NCBI RefSeq assembly: GCF_003336675.1
Contig: NZ_QPII01000003.1
Coordinates: forward strand, 271,766 to 335,765
DNA length: 64,000 bases
Reading direction: 5' to 3'
From: Billgrantia montanilacus
GTDB lineage: Bacteria; Pseudomonadota; Gammaproteobacteria; Pseudomonadales; Halomonadaceae
Shown: one piece after another, positions 8,315-16,300 of the stretch
Position numbering within the stretch: position 1 is the first letter of the stretch
Layout of the letters: each line of letters starts with the position of its first letter
Position numbers and translations under genes: made by a program
The notes under the pieces: generated by a model
Databases searched by the model: none
What the model was told of the DNA's origin: nothing
What the model saw: the letters and a program-made list of their open reading frames with translations, nothing else

Positions 8315-9151
8315 TTACAGCATGGGAATCGGTGCGTTCCGGTATGCAGCCAGGATCTCATTATCACTATCGCCCGGGTTTGCCAGATTCCATAGGCCTC
8401 GATCCACGCCCTGAGCGATGAGATGTATCACAGCCGACTCGATGGAAGACATCACCGCCATCTGTACCGGCTCGTTATGCGTGTATCCCGATTCCGCTTC
8501 CAGCAAGCGTCGGAAGCTGACGAAACGATAGACACCCGCCCGGACTTCATAGGAGTAGACGGTCTTGCTTGTCGTTACGTTGCCCAGCACTTCCCCGGTT
8601 GCTATATCCACGGCTCGCAGGTTCACCGTGACTTGATCGACCTGGTACTGGCCTGATGCCCCGATACCGAAATATTCGGCTCCGGCGCCCCCGGTCTTCA
8701 TGTTGGAGTCGTAGGCAATGATCCCGCCTTCCATCAGCACACGGGCGGCGTTCAATGACCCAAGCTCATCCGTGCGGCCGGTACGCTCGAGGTTGGCGCG
8801 TATGATCCGACGCTCCGTCAGCAGGTTCTGCAGGCCAACGCGCTCGAGCGGGACAAACCAGCCGGAGTCGGCCAGCGCCGAGCTCAGCATCGCGGCTCCG
8901 CCCTGCGTGACCGCAGTGGAGAAGGTGCTGGCTGGCTGGGGTCGATACTGTCCGGTCTGATCCCGGAAGTCGTACACGGCGGTATAGATGGGTGAGCTGG
9001 GACGTGGCAGGCTGACCAGGTCGTTATAGGTACCGGACCTTGGGGTCAGGGTCGCCGGAGCGCCTTCCAGTCCTTCAGGCGAGGTCACCATACCGACACA
9101 CCCACTCAGGGTCAGCATTCCGATCGCTAGACATACTCTCAGCGGTTTCAT
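8315..9151 (-). CDS. csgG: CsgG, outer-membrane curli secretion channel lipoprotein
   Basis: CsgG forms the nonameric outer-membrane pore that secretes curli subunits. The 278-residue product starts MKPLRVCLAIGMLTLSGC with a lipobox (LSGC, Cys18), matching the lipidated N-terminus of the family, and carries the CsgG/HfaB domain throughout (YDFRDQTGQYRPQP, then transmembrane hairpins including the EVRAGVYRFV region). I start at the ATG at 9151 because AGGAG lies six bases upstream; the frame extends two codons further to a TTG. It follows csgF by 29 bp and is the last gene before a terminator, consistent with a csgDEFG unit. Confidence 0.95.
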   Translation of the reverse strand: MKPLRVCLAIGMLTLSGCVGMVTSPEGLEGAPATLTPRSGTYNDLVSLPRPSSPIYTAVYDFRDQTGQYRPQPASTFSTAVTQGGAAMLSSALADSGWFVPLERVGLQNLLTERRIIRANLERTGRTDELGSLNAARVLMEGGIIAYDSNMKTGGAGAEYFGIGASGQYQVDQVTVNLRAVDIATGEVLGNVTTSKTVYSYEVRAGVYRFVSFRRLLEAESGYTHNEPVQMAVMSSIESAVIHLIAQGVDRGLWNLANPGDSDNEILAAYRNAPIPML

Positions 9152-9180
9152 CGTCAACTCCTTATTGTTCTGAGATGCAA

Positions 9181-9603
9181 TCAGAATTGCTGGCCAAAAT
9201 TGACCGTGGTGGTTTCGCCCGATGTCTTGTCGAGTATCGTCATGTTGAAGCCACCTTGCCCATCGCTAGTTAACTCGACGCGCAGGGTGGAGCTGTCGAT
9301 AACACTGTCTCTCCCGGTACCGTCTGGGTCCAGGGCATCCTCGATGGCCTGGTTGATCAACCCGGCGCGCAGGTCCTGTATAAAGAAGTCCGTTTCCGAG
9401 AAACGGCCAAAGTCAGGTGCATCGGGATCTTTTTTGGTGTCCTGGGCCTGGGCCTTGTTCAGCAGATGATTGCCCAGCAACGGATCGCCGCCGAACGATG
9501 GATTGATGGGCTGGTAGATAAGCTGCCCCGCCTGGAGAGCCGTGCTGGCCAACAGGATGGCGCTGCCCACCAGGATGGGAGCGAGATGAGTACGGCTTTT
9601 CAT
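9181..9603 (-). CDS. csgF: CsgF, curli assembly factor
   Basis: CsgF binds the outer mouth of CsgG and positions the CsgB nucleator. The 140-residue protein has a signal peptide ending near LQA (about residue 25), followed by GQLIYQPINPSFGGDPLLG; this N-terminal segment with NP-FGG is the conserved part that plugs into the CsgG channel. The LLNKAQAQDTKKDP stretch also matches the family. AAGGGGG precedes the ATG. It sits between csgE and csgG with short gaps, as in enteric csgDEFG. Confidence 0.94.
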   Translation of the reverse strand: MKSRTHLAPILVGSAILLASTALQAGQLIYQPINPSFGGDPLLGNHLLNKAQAQDTKKDPDAPDFGRFSETDFFIQDLRAGLINQAIEDALDPDGTGRDSVIDSSTLRVELTSDGQGGFNMTILDKTSGETTTVNFGQQF

Positions 9604-9649
9604 GGGGAACCCCCTTCGTGCTCTGGTCAGTGTTGCGTTAGTTAATGGC

Positions 9650-10174
9650 CTAGATCTCTTCGTCAGCGAGATCCGGGTCGCTATCCAGTGCCTGCATGAT
9701 GGTGCGCTGTATAATCATTTCCTCTACCTGGTCGGCAGCGATCTGGACATACTGGTCGATCTCGCTCAGCCGTGGAGGCAGGGTTGCCTGGAACAGGATT
9801 CGATTGTTTTCGGCTATCCAGACCTGGCTGCCCCACCGCGCATCAGGCCGTTCATGAACGGAAAGCGTGGTGTTGCTGAGGACGGGTCGTTCCAGGCTTA
9901 GTTGGCTGAACTGGCGATAGAAGGTCTTGCCGATCATGGTGATGGTTCGATCGATCAAGACCCCTGACAGGCCCGGTTCAGCCAGGCTGAACTGTCGTTC
10001 CAGTTCTTCCTCTGCCTCACCCTCTTCCATGATCTCTTCATCATCGATGATGGCTTGAGGATCTTCCTCACCGGGGGCAGGCGAAGGTTCGGCCGCGGGA
10101 GGCAAAGCCTGTCCCAGCGCGGTATAACCGGGCAGAATCAGCAGTATCAGCAGATAGGAAAAGGCCTTGTTCAT
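9650..10174 (-). CDS. csgE: CsgE, periplasmic curli export adaptor with acidic N-terminal extension
   Basis: CsgE caps the periplasmic side of CsgG and delivers CsgA for export. The 174-residue product is longer than E. coli CsgE (about 129 residues, from family knowledge). After a signal peptide (about 1-22) comes a Pro/Glu/Asp-rich segment (about 25-60, with DDEEIMEEGEAEEELE), and only then the CsgE domain beginning near LSGVLIDRTITMIGKTFYRQF. The core contains VHERPDARWGSQVWI and the basic/aromatic pattern of the family. It starts 12 bp after csgD. The acidic extension is the unusual feature; its role is unknown to me. Confidence 0.92.
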   Translation of the reverse strand: MNKAFSYLLILLILPGYTALGQALPPAAEPSPAPGEEDPQAIIDDEEIMEEGEAEEELERQFSLAEPGLSGVLIDRTITMIGKTFYRQFSQLSLERPVLSNTTLSVHERPDARWGSQVWIAENNRILFQATLPPRLSEIDQYVQIAADQVEEMIIQRTIMQALDSDPDLADEEI

Positions 10175-10186
10175 GGGTAGCTCGAA

Positions 10187-10876
10187 TCAGTGGTTGGCGG
10201 TTGTCGGTTTTCCGCTGTGAGGATTCATGAGGGGCGGTACCCCAAGGTGTTGCCGAGCCCAATTGACTGCCTGAAGACGGTTGTGCACGTTGATCTTGCG
10301 AAAGATGTTGTAGAGATGGGACTTTACCGTATGCTCACTGACGAACAGCCGATTGGCGATTTCCGTGTTGGAAGCCCCCGAGCCAAGCAGGCCGATGATT
10401 TCCAGTTCGCGTTGCGTCAGGCCACAGGCAGGTCGCCGGTAAGAGTTGAGCTGCTGACGGCGAAAGTATTCGATCAGCCGTGCCATCAACGTGCGTGACA
10501 TCCACAGATCGCCTGCCAGCAGCGTCTTGATTCCCTTGCAGATAAGTTCCAGCGTATCGTTGCGATAGAACACGCCCTGTAGATGCATGAAGGTCGAGAG
10601 TTCAGCGGCATGGTCTTCATCCTTGAGGTTGAAGGCCGTCAGTATCCATTGGGGCTGATCGTAGTAGTGTGTCTGCCACGCCTGCATGACGCTCTCTTCC
10701 ACATGATCGCTGTCCATGAGTACTACGGTACGGATTCCGTCACCCTCCTCCGTATGATCGCTGGGCGAGACGATCAACACGGGGCATTCAAGCTGACGTT
10801 GTATATAATCAACGAACAGCTGTGACTGAGGGTTGTGTTCCGTGACCAGCAGGATCAATCCTTTCTCTTGATTCAT
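10187..10876 (-). CDS. csgD: CsgD-type LuxR-family transcription regulator
   Basis: CsgD is the master regulator of curli genes. The 229-residue protein has an N-terminal receiver-like domain (about 8-125) without an obvious phospho-acceptor set, and a C-terminal LuxR-type helix-turn-helix starting at LTQRELEIIGLLGSG, with the recognition region NTEIANRLFVSEHTVKSHLYNIFRKI. It is first in the csgDEFG run and has a long AT-rich upstream region, as csgD does in enterics where many regulators converge. GGAG lies about ten bases before the ATG. Confidence 0.9.
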   Translation of the reverse strand: MNQEKGLILLVTEHNPQSQLFVDYIQRQLECPVLIVSPSDHTEEGDGIRTVVLMDSDHVEESVMQAWQTHYYDQPQWILTAFNLKDEDHAAELSTFMHLQGVFYRNDTLELICKGIKTLLAGDLWMSRTLMARLIEYFRRQQLNSYRRPACGLTQRELEIIGLLGSGASNTEIANRLFVSEHTVKSHLYNIFRKINVHNRLQAVNWARQHLGVPPLMNPHSGKPTTANH

Positions 10877-11239
10877 CGTTATGGATCTCCGGGCTGTTGA
10901 TATAGCCGGGGTTCGCCGTATGACGCGAGAGACGCCTTGCTACGCGTCATCATGGCTCAGGCAGGGAGTTCAGTAAAGTTATGTTACCTAATGTATTTTT
11001 ATTATAGCATAGTATGGTTTTCCTCATTACTTTATTTTTTCCCTTTAAAAACAAGTAAATAGAATTTATAAAATGACTTCGCATGATGTCCTTGCTACTT
11101 GTTTTTTCTCATAATGATTTTTATTCATGTAAAAGTGTGAGGAATCTATCCGGGGGTTGCCCTATTCCGGCCATCAGGAATTTCTTCCTTTGTCGCTTGC
11201 CCCCTAGAATGTGGCTTTTCATACGGTGGAGTGTTGTTG
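10877..11239. promoter_or_regulatory. Long AT-rich divergent region between csgD and rdgB
   Basis: About 360 bp without a gene. The middle part (about 10970-11135) is strikingly AT-rich with T and A tracts, against the GC-rich flanks. In enterics the csgD upstream region is a binding platform for nucleoid proteins and response regulators, so bent AT-rich DNA here fits a similar role (inference). The rdgB promoter must also lie here, near the 11200 end. Confidence 0.55.
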
Positions 11240-11851
11240 ATGACCGCGATGCATTCGTTGGTTCTTGCCAGCGGCAATGAAGGCAAGATTCTGGAATTCC
11301 AGCAACTGCTTGCCACCCTCGGGCTAGGGGTTCAGCCCCAGGCGGATTTCGGGGTGATCGATGTCGAGGAGACCGGGCTGACCTTCGTCGAGAATGCCCT
11401 GCTCAAGGCGCGTGAGGCGAGCCGTGTCAGCGGCTTGCCCGCCCTGGCTGATGATTCCGGGCTGGAGGTCGATTTTCTCCATGGTCAGCCTGGCATCTAC
11501 TCCGCCCGCTACGCCGGTGAGCCGAAGAGCGACGCTCGCAACAATGCCAAGCTGCTTGCGGCGCTGTCAGGGATACCGGCAGCGCGCCGTACGGCCCGCT
11601 ACTGGTGCGTATTGTGCTATTTGCGCCATGCCGAAGACCCGGTGCCCTTGATCGTGCAGCGCAGTTGGGAAGGTGAGATCCTGACGGCCCCTCGTGGTGA
11701 AGGCGGCTTTGGCTACGATCCGCTGTTCTGGCTGCCACCGCTTGGCCGAAGCGTCGCCGAACTCGGTGCCGAAGAGAAGAACCGGCTCAGCCATCGGGGA
11801 CGGGCGCTTCAGGCGCTGGTGGCAGCCCTGGGCGAGGCGGCGTCAGGGTGA
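11240..11851 (+). CDS. rdgB: RdgB, XTP/dITP pyrophosphatase
   Basis: Hydrolyses non-canonical purine nucleotides (XTP, dITP, ITP) to monophosphates, keeping them out of nucleic acids. The 203-residue product begins MTAMHSLVLASGNEGK, with the LASGN substrate motif, and contains the conserved ETGLTFVENALLKAREA and LADDSGLEVDFLHGQPGIYSARYAG blocks, then FGYDPLFWLP and LSHRGRALQAL. The frame is open three codons upstream to a GTG, but the ATG at 11240 has GGTGGA nine bases before it and fits family N-termini. The stop overlaps the start of hemW, so the two are translationally coupled. Confidence 0.95.
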   Translation: MTAMHSLVLASGNEGKILEFQQLLATLGLGVQPQADFGVIDVEETGLTFVENALLKAREASRVSGLPALADDSGLEVDFLHGQPGIYSARYAGEPKSDARNNAKLLAALSGIPAARRTARYWCVLCYLRHAEDPVPLIVQRSWEGEILTAPRGEGGFGYDPLFWLPPLGRSVAELGAEEKNRLSHRGRALQALVAALGEAASG

Positions 11852-13056
11852 TGCACACCCTTTCTCGGCGAATAGACAGCCTGCCGCCGCTGTCGCTCTA
11901 CGTTCATGTGCCCTGGTGCGTGCGTAAATGCCCCTATTGCGATTTCAACTCGCACGGCGTGGGTCATGGCGCCGACTTGCCCGAGGCACATTACCTGTCG
12001 GCGTTGCGCCAGGACCTAGACGCCGACCTGCCCCTTGTCGGCGGCCGTGAGCTGACCAGTATTTTCATCGGCGGAGGTACGCCAAGCCTGATGTCGGCCA
12101 ACTTCTATGCGGCGCTGTTCGAGGTGCTGGCCTCACGACTGCCCCTGGCCTCCGATATCGAAGTGACCCTGGAAGCGAACCCGGGCACCTTGGAGCGGGG
12201 TCGGTTTCAGGGCTATCGAGCGGCGGGCATCAATCGTCTCTCACTGGGAGTGCAGAGCTTCCAGGATGCTCAGCTGCAGGCGCTGGGCCGTATCCACAGT
12301 GGGGCCGATGCGATCACGGCAATGGATGAGGCGCGCCATGCCGGCTTCGACAACATCAACATCGACCTGATGCATGGCTTGCCGGGCCAGACCCCGGCGC
12401 TGGCGGTTGCCGATCTCGAGCGTGCCCTTTCACTCGCGCCGGAGCACCTCTCCTGGTACCAGCTCACGCTGGAACCCAATACCGAGTTCCATTCGCGTCC
12501 CCCCGTCCTGCCCGAGGAGGAGGTCCTGTGGGATATCCAGGACCGGGGGCACGAGCGGCTCGAGGCCGCCGGATTCATGCGCTACGAGATATCGGCCTAT
12601 GCCCGTCAGGGCCTGCAATCGCGCCACAATCTCAACTATTGGCGCTTCGGCGACTATCTGGGTATCGGTGCCGGTGCACACGGCAAGCTGAGCGTCGTCC
12701 ATGGGCAGGACGGTCTGCATATCGAACGGCGCTGGAAGGCTCGGCAGCCGGAGGCCTATCTGCGTCGGTGCCAGGATCCGCGGGGCTTCGTCGCAGGCCG
12801 CGCCGAGGTGGACGAGGATGAGCTGCCGCTGGAGTTCGCCATGAATGCGCTGCGCCTGGTAGAGGGTGTGTCGATGGCGGACTGGGTGGCGCATACTGGA
12901 CGTCCGGCCGCCACCCTGGAGGCTCGCCTTCTGGCGGCGCGTAAAAAAGGACTTCTTGTGGAAGATGGCCAGCGACTGCAGGCATCGCCCCAAGGTCTAT
13001 TATTCTTGAACGAGTTGCTGGTTATGATTGGCGAAGCCGATGCCGGCGCTGAATGA
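11851..13056 (+). CDS. hemW: HemW, radical SAM heme chaperone
   Basis: Radical SAM protein of the HemN-like group, now regarded as a heme-binding chaperone. The product of about 401 residues has the 4Fe-4S/SAM motif C-x3-C-x2-C in PWCVRKCPYCDF close to the N-terminus (about residues 23-30), the GGGTPSL motif, and VQSFQDAQLQALGRIH further in. HemW and HemN differ outside these motifs; the short N-terminus before the cysteines favours HemW. Either the GTG at 11848 (sharing GTGA with the rdgB stop) or the ATG at 11851 may be used. It follows rdgB as in many gammaproteobacteria. Confidence 0.92.
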   Translation: MHTLSRRIDSLPPLSLYVHVPWCVRKCPYCDFNSHGVGHGADLPEAHYLSALRQDLDADLPLVGGRELTSIFIGGGTPSLMSANFYAALFEVLASRLPLASDIEVTLEANPGTLERGRFQGYRAAGINRLSLGVQSFQDAQLQALGRIHSGADAITAMDEARHAGFDNINIDLMHGLPGQTPALAVADLERALSLAPEHLSWYQLTLEPNTEFHSRPPVLPEEEVLWDIQDRGHERLEAAGFMRYEISAYARQGLQSRHNLNYWRFGDYLGIGAGAHGKLSVVHGQDGLHIERRWKARQPEAYLRRCQDPRGFVAGRAEVDEDELPLEFAMNALRLVEGVSMADWVAHTGRPAATLEARLLAARKKGLLVEDGQRLQASPQGLLFLNELLVMIGEADAGAE

Positions 13057-13083
13057 TTCACTCCCTGACCTCCGGAGATAGCC

Positions 13084-13764
13084 ATGTTCAAACCCCTTCG
13101 TCTCGCTGTGCCGCTTGCCGCTGCTACCCTGCTGATCGGCTGCGCAACGACTGACCCCTACGGCGGCCAGACCCAGCGCTCCAGCACCATGACCGGTGCC
13201 GGTGTTGGTGCAGCCGTCGGAGCCGCCGCCGGCGCCCTGTCGGGTAGCGGCAGCACCAGTCGGCGCGATCGTGCGCTGATCGGTGCCGCTGTGGGTGCCG
13301 CTGCAGGTGCCGGCGTCGGTGCCTATATGGACCGGCAGGAGCAGCAGCTGCGCGAGAGCATGAGGGGCACTGGCGTCGACGTGGAGCGTCGTGGCGATGA
13401 CATCGTGCTCAACATGCCAAGCAGCGTAACCTTCGGCTTCGACTCCAGCGACCTGACCCCGAGTGCTCGCAACGCCCTCAATGACGTCTCGTCGATCCTG
13501 ACGCAATACCCCGACACGCGGGTCAATATCGCCGGTCATACCGATAGCACCGGTGATGCCGGCTACAACCAGCGGCTTTCAGAGCGCAGGGCCGAGTCAG
13601 TCGGCAACTATCTGGCTCAGAATGGCGTAACACGCAATCGGCTCCATATGACCGGCTATGGTGCCAGCCAGCCGGTGGCGAGTAACGCATCCGAGGATGG
13701 CCGCGCCCAGAACCGGCGCGTCGAGATTACGCTCACTCCCATCGAGAGTCAGTTCCAGCAATAG
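13084..13764 (+). CDS. OmpA-domain lipoprotein with glycine-zipper segment
   Basis: Outer-membrane lipoprotein that probably anchors to peptidoglycan (YiaD/Pal-like group). The 226-residue product has a signal with lipobox LLIGC (Cys20), then an Ala/Gly-rich glycine-zipper region (about 38-80) interrupted by SGSGSTSRRDRA, and a C-terminal OmpA-like domain (about 105-220) with the peptidoglycan-binding stretch NIAGHTDSTGDAGYNQRLSERRA. It stands alone with its own terminator. Glycine zipper plus OmpA resembles YiaD; I leave the symbol blank because paralogues are common. Confidence 0.9.
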   Translation: MFKPLRLAVPLAAATLLIGCATTDPYGGQTQRSSTMTGAGVGAAVGAAAGALSGSGSTSRRDRALIGAAVGAAAGAGVGAYMDRQEQQLRESMRGTGVDVERRGDDIVLNMPSSVTFGFDSSDLTPSARNALNDVSSILTQYPDTRVNIAGHTDSTGDAGYNQRLSERRAESVGNYLAQNGVTRNRLHMTGYGASQPVASNASEDGRAQNRRVEITLTPIESQFQQ

Positions 13765-13790
13765 ACCGGCCATGCCTGTCGCTCGAACCG

Positions 13791-13819
13791 GGCCCGTCAC
13801 TGACAGTGGCGGGCCTTTT
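13791..13819 (+). terminator. Rho-independent terminator after the OmpA-domain lipoprotein gene
   Basis: A 10-bp stem (GGCCCGTCAC with GTGGCGGGCC, one G-U) and loop TGACA is followed by TTTTC, about 26 bp past the stop codon. Confidence 0.85.
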
Positions 13820-13940
13820 CGATAGTCTTTGCCAAGAATCGTCACTTGTCTGACAGACGTCGAGCTCGGTCGCTTTGCCAGTCTGGTGTGAAGCCCCCCG
13901 TCGATTCGCCACCTCTTCGCCACCTCAAGGACCCGTGGCC

Positions 13941-14804
13941 ATGCTTTCCTATCAGCACGCCTACCATGCCGGTAATTTCGCCGACGTGCACAAGCACCTG
14001 ACTCTCTTTGCCGTTACCGGCTTTCTGCTGCGCAAGGCGTCACCGATCACCTATATTGATACCCATGCGGGGCGCGGGCTCTACCCGCTATCCGCGGCGG
14101 AGAGCCAGAAGCTGCAGGAGCATCGCCAGGGAGCGGAGCGACTCTGGCAGGAGAGGCAGGCGCTGGCGGCGGACCCCCTGCTCGGTGACTGGCTGTCACT
14201 GCTGGCCGAGGCTCAGTTGACCGCCGGCAAGCAGGCGTCTCTAACGCTGGACTGCTACCCGGGCTCCCCCTGGTGGCTGTCCCGGCGGCTGCGCGCCGTG
14301 GATCGCTTGACCCTTTTCGAGCTGCATCCCGGGGAGCACGAACATCTGGCGGGTCAGCGTCTGCCAAGCAACGTGAAGCATATCCATGGCGATGGCCTGA
14401 AGGGCCTGTTGCAGCGATTGCCGGTGGCGACGCCGCGGCTGTGCGTATTGATCGATCCCAGCTATGAGCGCAAGAGCGAGTACGCAGAGGTGGCCGAGAC
14501 CGTCCTCTCGGCCATGCGCAAGGCGCGGCACGGCGTGGTGCTGGTGTGGTACCCGCTACTGCCCGCCGGTCGCCACAGCGAGCTGCTGGAGGGGCTGCGC
14601 AGCGGTGGCCTGCGCAAGATCTGGCGCAGCGAACTGACACTGCGCGAACCAAGCAGCGAAGAGCGAGGCATGTACGGCAGCGGCATGCTGGTCATCAATC
14701 CTCCCTGGGGGCTGGAGGAGCAGCTGGTAACTGCCATGAAGCGGATCGAGCCACTGCTGGGTCCCGATGCGCGACATCGTGGCGAGTGGTGGGTAGCGGA
14801 GTAG
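13941..14804 (+). CDS. rlmJ: RlmJ, 23S rRNA adenine-2030 N6-methyltransferase
   Basis: Methylates A2030 of 23S rRNA using SAM. The 287-residue product starts MLSYQHAYHAGNFADVHKH, the standard RlmJ N-terminus, with the SAM-binding YIDTHAGRGLY at about 38-48. The catalytic motif reads DPSYE at 172-176, where E. coli RlmJ has DPPYE by family knowledge; the substitution keeps the Asp, first Pro and Tyr. The frame is open 22 codons upstream, but the ATG at 13941 has AAGGA before it and matches homologues. It converges with mnmE, the stop codons being only 12 bp apart. Confidence 0.93.
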   Translation: MLSYQHAYHAGNFADVHKHLTLFAVTGFLLRKASPITYIDTHAGRGLYPLSAAESQKLQEHRQGAERLWQERQALAADPLLGDWLSLLAEAQLTAGKQASLTLDCYPGSPWWLSRRLRAVDRLTLFELHPGEHEHLAGQRLPSNVKHIHGDGLKGLLQRLPVATPRLCVLIDPSYERKSEYAEVAETVLSAMRKARHGVVLVWYPLLPAGRHSELLEGLRSGGLRKIWRSELTLREPSSEERGMYGSGMLVINPPWGLEEQLVTAMKRIEPLLGPDARHRGEWWVAE

Positions 14805-14816
14805 GGCGGCCGCGGG

Positions 14817-16187
14817 CTACTTGCCGATACAGAAGCTGCCGAATATCTCGCCCAGCAGATCGTCGGCACTGAACTCGCCGGTGATCTCGCCCAGCGCCTG
14901 CTGGGCATCGCGCAGGTCTTCGGCGAGCAGTTCCCCGGCACCGTAGCCGCTCAGCTGCTCCTCGCCGTTGGTGAGGGCTCGCTTCGCCCTGTCGAGCGCA
15001 TCGAGGTGGCGCCGTCGAGCGGAGAAGCGCCCCTCCGTGGTGGCGGCATAGCCCATCACCTCCTTCAGGTGTGACTTCAGGTTATCCACACCCTCCCCGG
15101 TCTTGGCCGAGAGTCGAATGACCGGCGTGGCTGTGGATAACTCGACTCCGACTGTCTCGTGGCTGGTATCAATCTTGTTGCGGATCAGGGTCAGCCGGCC
15201 GGGGTCGCTGAGTCGCTCGACGAACTCGGGCCAGATCGCCATGGGGTCGGTGGCGTTGGTCGTGGTGGCATCCACCAGCAGCAGCACCCGGTCGGCCTTC
15301 TCTATCTCGCTCCAGGCACGCGCCACGCCAATGCGCTCCACGGCGTCCGGGGTGTCGCGCAGGCCGGCCGTATCGATCACATGCAGGGGCATGCCATCAA
15401 TATGGATGTGTTCGCGCAGCACGTCCCGTGTGGTGCCCTCGATTTCGGTCACGATGGCCGTCTCCTGCTCGGTCAGGGCATTGAGCAGACTCGACTTCCC
15501 GGCGTTGGGGCGCCCTGCGATCACCACGTTCATGCCTTCGCGCATCAGCGCACCCTGAGCGGCGGCGGCGCGTACCGCTGCCAGCTCCGCTTTCACCGCC
15601 GCCAGCATCTCGGCCACTCTGCCGTCGGCGAGGAAGTCGATCTCCTCTTCGGGGAAGTCGATGGCCGCCTCCACGTAGATGCGTAGCTCGATCAGGCGTT
15701 CGACCAGCGCCGAGACCCGGCGTGAGAATTCGCCCTGAAGCGAGCGCAGGGCATTCTCGGCGGCAGACCGGGAGCTCGCCTCGATCAGGTCGGCGATGGC
15801 CTCGGCCTGGGCCAGGTCGAGCTTGTCGTTGAGAAAGGCGCGTTCGGAGAACTCCCCCGGTCGTGCCAGGCGTGCGCCCAGCTGTACGCAGCGCTCCAGC
15901 AGCAGGTCCATGATCACCGGCCCGCCGTGTCCCTGCAGCTCCAGCACGTCTTCACCGGTAAAGGAGTGTGGCGCCTGAAAGTAGAGCCCGATGCCTTCAT
16001 CGATCACCCGCACGTCGCCCTGGAAGGGGGCGTAGTGGGCATGGCGGGGTTGGGGGCAGTGACCCAGCACCCCTTCGGCGATGGTCCGACAGCCGGGGCC
16101 GGACACACGAATGATGCCTACGCCGCCACGTCCCGGTGGGGTGGCCAGGGCGGCGATGGTGTCCGGAATATAGAGGCGATCTACCAT
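14817..16187 (-). CDS. mnmE: MnmE, tRNA uridine-5-carboxymethylaminomethyl GTPase
   Basis: With MnmG, modifies the wobble uridine of several tRNAs. The 456-residue protein has the N-terminal tetrahydrofolate-binding domain (about 1-118), a helical domain, the embedded G domain with Walker [10 protein letters not shown] (225-233), switch [13 protein letters not shown] and NKID, and the C-terminal FCIGK whose Cys is catalytic. Length is normal. It lies downstream of yidC, separated by a strong hairpin, in the order seen next to oriC in Pseudomonas. The partner mnmG is not in the window. Confidence 0.97.
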   Translation of the reverse strand: MVDRLYIPDTIAALATPPGRGGVGIIRVSGPGCRTIAEGVLGHCPQPRHAHYAPFQGDVRVIDEGIGLYFQAPHSFTGEDVLELQGHGGPVIMDLLLERCVQLGARLARPGEFSERAFLNDKLDLAQAEAIADLIEASSRSAAENALRSLQGEFSRRVSALVERLIELRIYVEAAIDFPEEEIDFLADGRVAEMLAAVKAELAAVRAAAAQGALMREGMNVVIAGRPNAGKSSLLNALTEQETAIVTEIEGTTRDVLREHIHIDGMPLHVIDTAGLRDTPDAVERIGVARAWSEIEKADRVLLLVDATTTNATDPMAIWPEFVERLSDPGRLTLIRNKIDTSHETVGVELSTATPVIRLSAKTGEGVDNLKSHLKEVMGYAATTEGRFSARRRHLDALDRAKRALTNGEEQLSGYGAGELLAEDLRDAQQALGEITGEFSADDLLGEIFGSFCIGK

Positions 16188-16251
16188 GGTGGGCTCCTCA
16201 CAGCCAGGGTGGCCGGGTGGGGGCTATTGTCCTTTTCACGGGCCGGAAACG

Positions 16252-16279
16252 CCAGACCCCTGCCGTGGCAGGGGTCTGG
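16252..16279 (-). terminator. Strong hairpin between yidC and mnmE
   Basis: CCAGACCCCTGCC and GGCAGGGGTCTGG form a perfect 13-bp stem (12 bp with a 4-nt loop). On the minus strand it is followed by GCGTTTCC, a weak U-tract. It probably ends or attenuates the rpmH-rnpA-yidC transcript before mnmE. Confidence 0.65.
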
Positions 16280-16300
16280 TGGTTCGAGCAAGAAGATAGC

